10,537 nucleotides of DNA from CAVPGH01 sp046726955. Lineage in GTDB: Bacteria > Acidobacteriota > Vicinamibacteria > Fen-336. A program made the position numbers and the translations under genes. Positions within the stretch are counted from its first letter, which is position 1. Each line of letters begins with the position of its first letter. The notes beneath the pieces are model-generated. The model was not told where the DNA came from. It saw nothing but the letters and a program-made list of their open reading frames with translations, and searched no databases. Shown in pieces: positions 1 to 5,421 of the stretch. The DNA lies in the NCBI GenBank assembly GCA_046726955.1, contig JBKPBQ010000189.1, positions 1 to 10,537 of the forward strand, given 5' to 3'.

Positions 1-105
1 CTCTCCCTCTCGCCGGATCGACACCTCTTCTCCCTCGAATCGGAACTCCTTGGGTAGCCGGACCGCCTGGCTGCGTCCGTTGCGAAACAACTTCGCCGTC
101 GCCAT
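1..105 (-). CDS. vapB: VapB-type antitoxin (N-terminal part, cut by window edge)
   Basis: The ATG at 105-103 opens a frame that continues past the left edge; 35 residues are visible. The start, MATAKLFRNGRSQAVRLPKE, is the classic opening of VapB antitoxins with a SpoVT/AbrB (swapped-hairpin) DNA-binding domain: a KLFxNGxSQAVRLPxEF signature followed by a FxGxEVxIxREG strand. Such proteins bind and neutralise a PIN-domain VapC RNase and repress their own operon. A GGAGG Shine-Dalgarno lies at 114-110, four bases before the ATG. VapB proteins are usually 70-90 residues, so about half is missing, and a vapC partner would be expected just left of the window. The family call is firm; the presence of vapC is inferred. 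Confidence 0.88.
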   Translation of the reverse strand, partial: MATAKLFRNGRSQAVRLPKEFRFEGEEVSIRREGE

Positions 106-117
106 GCGTCCTCCGCT

Positions 118-137
118 GGTCTATATCAGTATAGACC
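118..137. promoter_or_regulatory. Perfect inverted repeat, likely VapB(C) operator
   Basis: GGTCTATA-N4-TATAGACC is a perfect 8-bp inverted repeat with spacer TCAG, ending 12 bases upstream of the vapB ATG. On the minus strand it contains TATACT (133-128), a good -10 hexamer, but I see no matching -35. A palindrome over the promoter core just upstream of an antitoxin gene fits the autorepression typical of VapBC complexes. The palindrome is seen directly; its role is inferred. Confidence 0.65.
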
Positions 138-161
138 AACTCACCCGCCGGCCCTCGCTCC

Positions 162-1571
162 CTACGCACCGCGAAGATCGCGGATCCGCTTCACCTTGAA
201 GTCCCGCGAGAGCGTCCCGTAGGCCTCGAGGACGACGGCCACCTTCACTTCGAGCGCGCTCGAGACCTCGCGGACGACCGTCTCTCCGACTTCCGGCCAG
301 TGCGCCTCCGCGATATCGCGGCGCGGCTCGCAGCGGACCGTGACGTGGTCCTGGCCACCGCGCTTCTCGACGACGATCTCGTAGGCCTCGGTGATGTCCG
401 GTATGCCGCGGACCACGTCCTCGATCGCGCTCGGATAGACGTGGGCGCCCCGCAGCGACAGCATGTCGTCCAGTCGCCCGTACATCCCTCCCACGGCGCG
501 CGCCGTCGTGCGGCCGCAGCCGCAGCGCTCCGTGGTCAGCCGCGTGGAATCCCCGAGGAGATAGCGAGGAATGGGCGTGCCCTCGGAGCTCAGGCCGCTC
601 ACGACGAGCACCCCGTCCTCGCCTTCGGGCACCGGCTCGAAGGTCTTGGGGTCCACCACCTCCGGGATGCAGCTGTCCTCCATGAAGTGAAGGTTCATGG
701 CGCGGTCCTTCTGTGCGGCTTCGAACCGGCACGAGTGGCAGGTCATCCCGGTCTCGGTGGCCCCGAAGAACTCGTGGAGCGTGGCGCCCCACAGATCCTC
801 GACCCGCTTCTTGGTCGCGGGAACGCAGCCTCCGGGTTCGGCTCCGTTGAACAGGATCCTCACGCCGGACTGCCGCGGGTCGAGTCCCGCCGCCTTCATC
901 TGCTCGCCGAGGAAGAGCGCGAAGGAGGCCGTCGCTCCCAAGACCGTGGCCGGAAAGGTCCGTTGGAACTCGATGCGCCGCTTCAGGTCGGCGCCGCCGA
1001 GGGCGATCACCGGGCAGCCGAGGTGGTGCATCCCCTGCTGGGCTTCCCAGAAGAAGATGTGGGCACCGTAGCTCGTGATGAAGGTCCCCACGTCGCCAGG
1101 ACGCACGCCCATGCCCCAGAAGGCGCGGGCGAAGAGCCAGCTCGCCTGGTCCCGGTCGAATCGGGTCATGCGGAAAGGCCGAGGCGCGGCCGTCGTCCCG
1201 CCCGTCGTGAAGAGGAGCCACCCGTCGCGGGTCCAGATCTCCTGCGAGATTGGAGAGTAGTCGCCCCAGGGAGGAGCGGCCTTCTGGCTCTCGACGAACG
1301 CCTCGCGGGTGACGATGGGCAGCTTGTGGAGGTCGTCGAGTCCCCTGACGTCGGCGGGCCGCACCGCCTTCTGCTCCAGCAGCCGCCGGTAGAGCGGGGA
1401 GTGGTCCCAGAGGAAGGCCACGGCGGCGACCAGCTTGTCGCTCTGGATCTCCTCGAGCCGTCCCCGGGGCACCGTCTCGAGCTCGGGCGACCAGCATTCG
1501 TCGCCGCCAGGCTCGACCGGATCGAGGCGGTACTTCTTCAGGACCTGCTGGAATCGTTCGCGCGAGTCCAA
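162..1571 (-). CDS. PaaK-family acyl/aryl-CoA ligase (phenylacetate-CoA ligase-like)
   Basis: A 469-residue adenylate-forming enzyme, expected to activate a carboxylic acid with ATP and join it to CoA in the cytoplasm. Visible motifs: the P-loop FTTGGTTAAPRP (about 121-132), the A5 motif FFGATETG (268-275), the ribose-binding LLGDSTRL (338-345), a CGCGRT stretch (350-355), and GRLDDMLSLRGAHVYPSAIE (365-384), which is the typical PaaK C-terminal hinge. CHSC (278-281) plus the CGC pair could form a metal site as in PaaK relatives. Lysines near 459-461 fit the catalytic Lys loop. The start is TTG at 1571-1569, one base after the stop of the upstream crotonase gene, with a GGAGAAGG ribosome site overlapping that gene's end. 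Length (about 430-470 in the family) is normal. The acid substrate cannot be read from the sequence; phenylacetate is only one possibility. Confidence 0.85.
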   Translation of the reverse strand: MDSRERFQQVLKKYRLDPVEPGGDECWSPELETVPRGRLEEIQSDKLVAAVAFLWDHSPLYRRLLEQKAVRPADVRGLDDLHKLPIVTREAFVESQKAAPPWGDYSPISQEIWTRDGWLLFTTGGTTAAPRPFRMTRFDRDQASWLFARAFWGMGVRPGDVGTFITSYGAHIFFWEAQQGMHHLGCPVIALGGADLKRRIEFQRTFPATVLGATASFALFLGEQMKAAGLDPRQSGVRILFNGAEPGGCVPATKKRVEDLWGATLHEFFGATETGMTCHSCRFEAAQKDRAMNLHFMEDSCIPEVVDPKTFEPVPEGEDGVLVVSGLSSEGTPIPRYLLGDSTRLTTERCGCGRTTARAVGGMYGRLDDMLSLRGAHVYPSAIEDVVRGIPDITEAYEIVVEKRGGQDHVTVRCEPRRDIAEAHWPEVGETVVREVSSALEVKVAVVLEAYGTLSRDFKVKRIRDLRGA

Positions 1572-1572
1572 C

Positions 1573-2433
1573 TCAGCCCTTCTCCGAAATCGTCGAGCTC
1601 CCGCCGCTCGGAGGCAGCCGCACCTGGAGTTTGTCCGACCGGCCCGCCTTGCTCAGGAACTGGTCCAGGGCCTTCCTGAAGTACGGGTCATCGAGCGATT
1701 CCATGACGTTGGCAATCTCGATCTCGGTGCATTCCTCGATCGACTGGCGCCAGCCGGCGTGGAAGCGCGACTTGGCCATCGCCTGGAGGTGCGTGGGGCC
1801 GGCGGCGAGGTCGGCGGCGATCTGGGCGACATTCGTCCGGAAGTCGGCGCGAGGGTAAACGCGGTTCAGGATCTGCCAGTCCAGCGCCTCCGCTGCAGTC
1901 AGGCTCCTGTTCGTGAGCATCATTTCCATGGCCCGCCGGAAGCCCACGATCTTCACGAGCGTGTAGCTGGTGGCGGCGTCGTTGGCGAGTCCGATGGAGT
2001 GCCAGGCGCAGACGAACCGGGCGCTGTCCACGGCCACCGCCATGTCGGCCGCGAGCGTCATGCCGAAGCCGACGCCGGCGGCGACTCCGTTGACGGCGGC
2101 GAGAACGGGCTTTGGAAGGTGGACGATCTTGTGCAGGACCTGGTGCCACCACATCGCGAGAGTCTCGAAGTGCTTGCGGATCTCGTCGGCCTTCCAGTCC
2201 GCGAAAGGAATCTCCTTGAGGTTGAAGCCGGCCGAAAAAGCGTGGTCGCCCGCTCCGGTCAGTACGACCGCGCCGACGTCCGGCCGTGTCTCGCACGAAC
2301 GGAGAGCGTCCAGCGTCTCCTGGACGCCGAGGAGGTCCATCGCGTTCGCCATGCGCGGGAGGTTGAAGGTGAGGGTCGCGACTCCGTTCGTCGCGACTTC
2401 GAACCGGATGTGGTGATAGTCGGTGGACGGCAT
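1573..2433 (-). CDS. Enoyl-CoA hydratase/isomerase (crotonase) family protein
   Basis: A 286-residue crotonase-fold protein acting on an acyl-CoA thioester. The oxyanion-hole segments are present: FSAGFNLKE (66-74) and NGVAAGVGFGMTLAAD (115-130). The two glutamates of classical enoyl-CoA hydratase appear replaced: Gly at the GGxE position (about 124) and Trp in the segment FVCAWHSIGLANDA (140-153). Asp152 lies where isomerase-type crotonases such as PaaG carry a catalytic Asp, so isomerase or another crotonase activity is as likely as hydration. The chosen ATG (2433-2431) has AAGGAG five bases upstream. Longer readings starting at 2454 or 2583 add a low-complexity Arg/Ala leader without a ribosome site and run into the divergent gene. 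It is translationally coupled to the downstream CoA ligase (stop TGA, one base, TTG), so the pair probably serves one CoA-ester pathway. Confidence 0.85.
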   Translation of the reverse strand: MPSTDYHHIRFEVATNGVATLTFNLPRMANAMDLLGVQETLDALRSCETRPDVGAVVLTGAGDHAFSAGFNLKEIPFADWKADEIRKHFETLAMWWHQVLHKIVHLPKPVLAAVNGVAAGVGFGMTLAADMAVAVDSARFVCAWHSIGLANDAATSYTLVKIVGFRRAMEMMLTNRSLTAAEALDWQILNRVYPRADFRTNVAQIAADLAAGPTHLQAMAKSRFHAGWRQSIEECTEIEIANVMESLDDPYFRKALDQFLSKAGRSDKLQVRLPPSGGSSTISEKG

Positions 2434-2459
2434 CGGAGCTCCTTGACTCCTCATTTTGC

Positions 2460-2476
2460 CCCGCCGGCGCGGCGGG
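2460..2476. repeat. Short GC-rich inverted repeat in the divergent intergenic region
   Basis: CCCGCCG-GCG-CGGCGGG is a perfect 7-bp inverted repeat between the divergent crotonase and receiver-PilZ genes. It could be an operator or a hairpin in the crotonase leader, but in such GC-rich DNA it may be chance. Confidence 0.35.
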
Positions 2477-2493
2477 CGGGTGGCGCGCGCCGC

Positions 2494-2502
2494 TGCTAAA
2501 CT
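2494..2502 (+). promoter_or_regulatory. Putative extended -10 of a leaderless promoter (receiver-PilZ gene)
   Basis: TGCTAAACT reads as TGn plus a TANNNT -10 hexamer (TAAACT, 2497-2502). The ATG begins 8 positions after its last base (7 bases between), which would place transcription start at or next to the start codon. No -35 is convincing in the GC-rich upstream stretch. This is an inference from position and the lack of a ribosome site. Confidence 0.42.
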
Positions 2503-2509
2503 CGGCGGG

Positions 2510-3181
2510 ATGGCGCTCACCGCCCTGATCGTGGCGCCCCAGCCGCTCGACGCCGAGCTGGCCGACACGGTGCTCTGGCGCAAGAACGTCGAGCGCTACG
2601 TAGCGGCCTCCGCCGCGGAGGTTCGCAAGCTCGCCGCCCGCAGCCGCCCCGACATCATCGTGCTCGACAAGCGGCTCGCCAACGCCGCCAGCGTGGTCGC
2701 GCAGATCCGAGAGGACGCGCTCACGCGCAACGTGTCGATCGTGGTCCTCGCCCGCGGCGACTTCGACCCCTCGGAGGTCGCGTTCCTGGAGGCGGGCGCG
2801 AACGCGATCCTGAGGCTTCCCCCTGGTCCGGACTGGGACGACCGGCTCGTCCGTCTCATCCACGTGCCGACGCGGAGAGCCACGCGGATCGACGTGAACC
2901 TGCAGATCGAATCCGGCTTTGGGGTGGCGGGCGAGAGCATGCCCGTGACCGCCCTCAACCTGAGCGTGACGGGCATGCTCGTGGAGTCGTCGCAGCCGCT
3001 GCACGTGGGAGACGACCTGCATTTCGCGTTCACCCTGCCCGGGGACATGCAGCTCGTGTCGGGGACGGCCATCGTGGTACGACAGGCCTACGCTGCCAAC
3101 CAGTACGGGGTGGAGCGTACCCGTGTCGAGGGCGACGGCCGGATGCGCATCAAGCGGTTCGTCGAGTCGGACCGCTCGTAA
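2510..3181 (+). CDS. Receiver-like domain fused to PilZ (cyclic-di-GMP) domain
   Basis: A 223-residue two-domain signalling protein. Residues 1-118 resemble a response-regulator receiver. Asp53 in DIIVLDKRL is at the phospho-acceptor position, but the usual N-terminal acidic pair is replaced (VAPQP, 8-12), the switch Thr/Ser is Ala81, and the Lys-Pro motif reads LRLPP (101-105). Phosphorylation is therefore doubtful. Residues 120-215 form a PilZ domain with both cyclic-di-GMP motifs: RxxxR (R122-R126) and NxSxxG (N150-G155, sequence NLSVTG). The ATG at 2510 directly follows an extended -10-like TGCTAAACT, with no proper Shine-Dalgarno, suggesting a leaderless mRNA. An upstream in-frame start near 2456 only adds Arg/Ala-rich sequence. 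The gene is divergent from the crotonase gene, and no motility or kinase gene is nearby. It probably links cyclic-di-GMP levels to an unknown output through protein contact. Confidence 0.82.
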   Translation: MALTALIVAPQPLDAELADTVLWRKNVERYVAASAAEVRKLAARSRPDIIVLDKRLANAASVVAQIREDALTRNVSIVVLARGDFDPSEVAFLEAGANAILRLPPGPDWDDRLVRLIHVPTRRATRIDVNLQIESGFGVAGESMPVTALNLSVTGMLVESSQPLHVGDDLHFAFTLPGDMQLVSGTAIVVRQAYAANQYGVERTRVEGDGRMRIKRFVESDRS

Positions 3182-3215
3182 CGGTCCCCGGAGACTCCCG
3201 GCCGGTCGGAAGGCG

Positions 3216-3875
3216 CTACTTCGAGTGCGCCACCGTGTGCGTGTACTCCACCGCGAAGCCGAGGCCGGTGTTCTTCAGCTTTTCCTGGCCGGGCTGGCCC
3301 TTGTCGATCCCGGCGAGGCTGCTCGCCACGTTGAACTGCACGCCGAAGACGCCGTTGGCCCCGGCCTTGACCTGGAAGCCGATCCGCGCCGTGACCGTGA
3401 AGTCCCACGACTCGAACTCGTTCTTGATGTCCTCGCCCAGGAAGCGGGCCTTCAGGAGGTAGTCGGCGCTCAAGCCGGAGATGAGGACGAGCTGCACGGG
3501 CTTGCTGCGGAACATCGTGCTCTTGAACAGGAGCGGCAGCGACACGTAGTCGAGCTCGACGTCGCCCTTCACGTAGTTTCCGGAGTTCTGGATGGTCGAG
3601 AGGATGGTCCCCTTCCGCATGTACTTGGGCTCGAAGCGGAGCGCGCCGAACGTGGGCCAGGAGTGCTCGATGATCACGCCCCCGAGGGCGCCGAAGTCCC
3701 GGCCGTTCTCGGTCTGGTTGTTGAAGTCGGGGACGAGAAGCGATCCGGACAGGGCGGGCATGCTGTTGAACAGCCCGCCACCCACGATCCCCACGTTCGT
3801 ATCGGCAGCGCTGGCCGGCATCGACAGCGACGCCAGCGACGCGACCAGCAGGCCGAACCAAGCCGCCCTCCCCAT
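3216..3875 (-). CDS. Secreted outer-membrane beta-barrel protein (porin-like)
   Basis: A 219-residue exported protein. It has a clear Sec signal peptide (positive MGR, hydrophobic FGLLVASLASLSMP, cleavage after ASA at residue 23). The mature part alternates polar and hydrophobic residues in short strands, for example FGALRFEPKYM (76-86), ELDYVSLPLLFK (107-118), VQLVLISGLSADYLL (127-141), FTVTARIGFQVKAG (159-172) and GLGFAVEYTHTV (204-215). The D/EYVSLPLLFK strand and the G.SADYLL strand are typical of the OMP beta-barrel domain-2 family of 8-10-stranded small barrels. The ligand or role is unknown. The ATG at 3875-3873 has AAGGAGG five bases upstream; a longer frame to 3902 lacks this. It is transcribed alone from a promoter at 3912-3940 and is convergent with the receiver-PilZ gene, 34 bases away, with no clear terminator between. 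Confidence 0.75.
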   Translation of the reverse strand: MGRAAWFGLLVASLASLSMPASAADTNVGIVGGGLFNSMPALSGSLLVPDFNNQTENGRDFGALGGVIIEHSWPTFGALRFEPKYMRKGTILSTIQNSGNYVKGDVELDYVSLPLLFKSTMFRSKPVQLVLISGLSADYLLKARFLGEDIKNEFESWDFTVTARIGFQVKAGANGVFGVQFNVASSLAGIDKGQPGQEKLKNTGLGFAVEYTHTVAHSK

Positions 3876-3911
3876 CGAGGCCTCCTTTTGCGCAACGGCC
3901 AAAGTTGGAAG

Positions 3912-3940
3912 ACTTTAGCGTTAGGTGCCCACACTGTCAA
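3912..3940 (-). promoter_or_regulatory. Sigma-70-type promoter for the outer-membrane protein gene
   Basis: On the minus strand TTGACA (3940-3935, perfect -35) is followed by a 17-base spacer and TAAAGT (3917-3912, 4 of 6 matches to the -10). Transcription would begin near 3905, giving a leader of about 30 bases containing the AAGGAGG ribosome site. This is the best promoter match in the window. Confidence 0.72.
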
Positions 3941-3990
3941 CGTGAGCACGGCTTCGATGGGGAGGACGCTTCCCGGTTCGGGATTGAACG

Positions 3991-4167
3991 TCAGTCCAGG
4001 GGGATCCGCGACGCGTTCGCCGCGAGCCACTGCTCGAACGTCTTGAGGCAGGGGTGGAGCGACCGCGACGCCGCGACGTTCCGCGCCCGGCAGAACTGCT
4101 CGTTGAAGTCGCGCTTGTAGTGGAACATGTTGCCGAGGTCTTCCGCGCCCGGGAACCCGAAGTTCAT
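3991..4167 (-). CDS. 58-residue protein resembling the C-terminal tail of NmrA/HSCARG-like NAD(P)-binding proteins
   Basis: A short frame with ATG at 4167-4165 and TGA at 3993-3991. Its ATG overlaps the marR stop as ATGA, and AGGAG sits about seven bases upstream inside marR, so it should be translated by coupling. The segments GFPGAEDLGNMF (4-15), YKRDFNEQFC (17-26) and FEQWLAANASRIPL (44-57) match what I recall of the extreme C-terminus of NmrA-family atypical short-chain dehydrogenase-like proteins. Those are about 280-320 residues, so the Rossmann NAD(P)-binding part is absent. No continuation of that domain is visible upstream; the preceding DNA is marR in another frame. It may be a relic left by a deletion beside marR, or a kept small protein. 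It cannot bind nucleotide as an NmrA enzyme does. The gene is real by its signals; the family call is from memory. Confidence 0.6.
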   Translation of the reverse strand: MNFGFPGAEDLGNMFHYKRDFNEQFCRARNVAASRSLHPCLKTFEQWLAANASRIPLD

Positions 4168-4721
4168 CTCCCCTCTCCTTTCGGCCTGCCGGCCCCCAGC
4201 CCTTCCCGCGCCGTCGGCACGGCCAGGCGCTCGCGGACCGCGTCCCGCAGCTTCACGAGCGACCGAAGGCGCGCCGGCTGGAGCGCTCCGAGCTTCGCGA
4301 GCATCGCTTCCACGGCCTGGTCGAGATCGGCGAGGAGACTGCGCCCCCTCTCCGTCACGCTGATCCGAACCACGCGCCGGTCGCGTTCCACAGCGTGGCG
4401 CTCCGCCAGGCCCTTGGCCGCCATCTTGTCGATGAGCCGCGTGATGTTCGGGCTGCGGGCGACCATGCGCTCGGCGATCTCGAGTGTCGGCAGGCCGTCT
4501 CCCGCCCCCCGGAGGATCCGGAGGACGTTGTACTGCTCCGGAGACACGCCCCAAGGACGAAGCGCGCTCTCGACGGCGTGCCGCATGACGTCGCCGGTGC
4601 GCAGCAGCGTGACCGCCACCTCGCGCTCCGGCCGGTCGAAGGGTCGGGTCTGCCGGATCTCGACGGAGACCCGGCCACCCGCCTCTGCCTTCCCCGCCTT
4701 GTCGTCCTGGCCTCGCCTCAT
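4164..4721 (-). CDS. MarR-family transcriptional regulator
   Basis: A 185-residue winged-helix repressor. The dimerisation helix covers about residues 34-57. WGVSPEQYNVLRILRGAG (57-74) is the typical MarR alpha-2 segment. The helix-turn-helix is LPTLEIAERMVARSPNITRLIDKMAAKGL (78-106), followed by the wing with the DRR signature (D114-R116) and the C-terminal dimerisation helices (125-168). MarR proteins bind palindromes near their own promoter and release on binding small aromatic or oxidising ligands. Of three candidate ATGs (4736, 4727, 4721) I prefer 4721, because AAGGA (4731-4727) is five bases upstream of it; 4736 would give 190 residues. It overlaps the 58-residue NmrA-tail ORF downstream and is divergent from the PARP-finger gene across a 138-base region holding an AT-rich operator-like repeat. 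Confidence 0.88.
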   Translation of the reverse strand: MRRGQDDKAGKAEAGGRVSVEIRQTRPFDRPEREVAVTLLRTGDVMRHAVESALRPWGVSPEQYNVLRILRGAGDGLPTLEIAERMVARSPNITRLIDKMAAKGLAERHAVERDRRVVRISVTERGRSLLADLDQAVEAMLAKLGALQPARLRSLVKLRDAVRERLAVPTAREGLGAGRPKGEGR

Positions 4722-4726
4722 TACCA

Positions 4727-4731
4727 TCCTT
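4727..4731 (-). promoter_or_regulatory. Ribosome binding site that decides the marR start
   Basis: AAGGA on the minus strand, five bases before the ATG at 4721-4719. The two upstream ATGs (4736 and 4727) have no comparable site at suitable spacing. Confidence 0.6.
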
Positions 4732-4734
4732 GGC

Positions 4735-4773
4735 ATTATTTACCTGGGAAACTAATTCCCTGGTGATTATTTA
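4735..4773. promoter_or_regulatory. AT-rich MarR operator candidate: nested inverted and direct repeats
   Basis: Inverted repeat ACCTGGGAA (4742-4750), loop ACTAA, TTCCCTGGT (4756-4764), one mismatch per arm. It is bracketed by a perfect direct repeat ATTATTTA (4735-4742 and 4766-4773) spaced 31 bases start to start, close to three helical turns. TTTACCTGGGAAA (4739-4751) is itself a near-palindrome (TTT.CC.GG.AAA). The island is far more AT-rich than its surroundings and covers the predicted marR promoter and start site, as expected for autorepression. Assignment to this MarR is by position. Confidence 0.65.
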
Positions 4774-4777
4774 TCAA
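4749..4777 (-). promoter_or_regulatory. Putative marR promoter
   Basis: On the minus strand TTGATA (4777-4772, 5 of 6 to -35), a 17-base spacer, then TAGTTT (4754-4749, 3 of 6 to -10). The predicted start site near 4742 falls inside the operator-like repeat and leaves a leader of about 20 bases holding the AAGGA ribosome site. Confidence 0.5.
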
Positions 4778-4845
4778 GGACGCGGCCGGGAAGATCGGCG
4801 AATGACGGAGGGCTCGAATCCTCAGCGACTTGCCGGGGCATGCAG

Positions 4846-4851
4846 TAGACT
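4846..4851 (+). promoter_or_regulatory. Putative -10 of a leaderless promoter (PARP-finger gene)
   Basis: TAGACT fits TANNNT, with eight bases between it and the ATG at 4860 and no purine-rich ribosome site between. No clear -35 is present. It resembles the TAAACT placed seven bases before the receiver-PilZ ATG at 2510. Confidence 0.42.
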
Positions 4852-4859
4852 CGAACGAG

Positions 4860-5402
4860 ATGGCGCACGTCCTCGAGCCCGCCCCCACTGGCCGCGCGAA
4901 GTGCCGCGGGTGCGGCGCCGTGATCGCCGCGAAGTCGATCCGGTTTGGCGAGGTCCTCCCCAACCCCTTCGCCGACGGGGAGATGACCCACTGGTTCCAC
5001 CCCCTCTGCGCGGCCTACAAGCGTCCGCAGCCGATCCTGGAGACCCTCGAGTCCCGAACGGAGACGGAGCCGATCGAGGACCAGGAACGCCTCGTTGCCG
5101 CAGCCCGCGAGGGAGTGGCGCACCCGCGGCTGGCGCGCATCAACGGCGCGGAGCGTGCCTCCTCCGGCCGCGCCGAGTGCCGGTCGTGTCACGCGCCGAT
5201 CGCCAAGGGAGCGTGGCGGATCCCCCTCGTCTTCTACGAGGACGGCCGCTTCGCGGCGGCGGGCTTCATCCACGTGCCATGCGCCCCGAAGTACTTCGAG
5301 ACGGCGGCGGACGTGATGCCGCGCATCCGACACTTCGCGCCGGCCCTCGCCGCCGACGACGTCAAGGAGATCGAGGCGCAGCTCGCCGCACCCGCGGCCT
5401 GA
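4860..5402 (+). CDS. Tandem PARP-type zinc finger protein, no catalytic domain
   Basis: A 180-residue protein built of two copies of the PARP-type (zf-PARP) DNA-nick-binding zinc finger. Finger 1: C15-x2-C18-x28-H47-x2-C50, with GRAKCRGC, KSIRFG and HWFHPLC. The spacing is the same as human PARP1 finger 1 (C21, C24, H53, C56), and the GRAxC and HWxH contexts match as well. Finger 2: C107-x2-C110-x27-H138-x2-C141, with GRAECRSC, KGAWRI and FIHVPC. In eukaryotes such fingers recognise DNA breaks in front of a WGR and ADP-ribosyltransferase domain; none of these follows here, and the protein ends shortly after finger 2 with an Ala-rich acidic helix (164-180). A cytoplasmic break- or nick-binding role is inferred. 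ATG 4860 has no Shine-Dalgarno but a TAGACT hexamer eight bases upstream, suggesting a leaderless mRNA; an in-frame TTG at 4830 also lacks a ribosome site. Divergent from marR. Confidence 0.82.
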   Translation: MAHVLEPAPTGRAKCRGCGAVIAAKSIRFGEVLPNPFADGEMTHWFHPLCAAYKRPQPILETLESRTETEPIEDQERLVAAAREGVAHPRLARINGAERASSGRAECRSCHAPIAKGAWRIPLVFYEDGRFAAAGFIHVPCAPKYFETAADVMPRIRHFAPALAADDVKEIEAQLAAPAA

Positions 5403-5421
5403 GCGCGGCGCCCGCGACCAG

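Noticed and set aside
1573..2583. Longer crotonase start at 2583 or 2454
   Set aside because: The extra residues are low complexity, have no ribosome site and run into the divergent receiver-PilZ gene. The ATG at 2433 has AAGGAG at good spacing.
3182..3215. Bidirectional terminator between the convergent receiver-PilZ and outer-membrane genes
   Set aside because: Only a very short GGAG/CTCC pairing with an impossible one-base loop is seen, with no T-run on either side.
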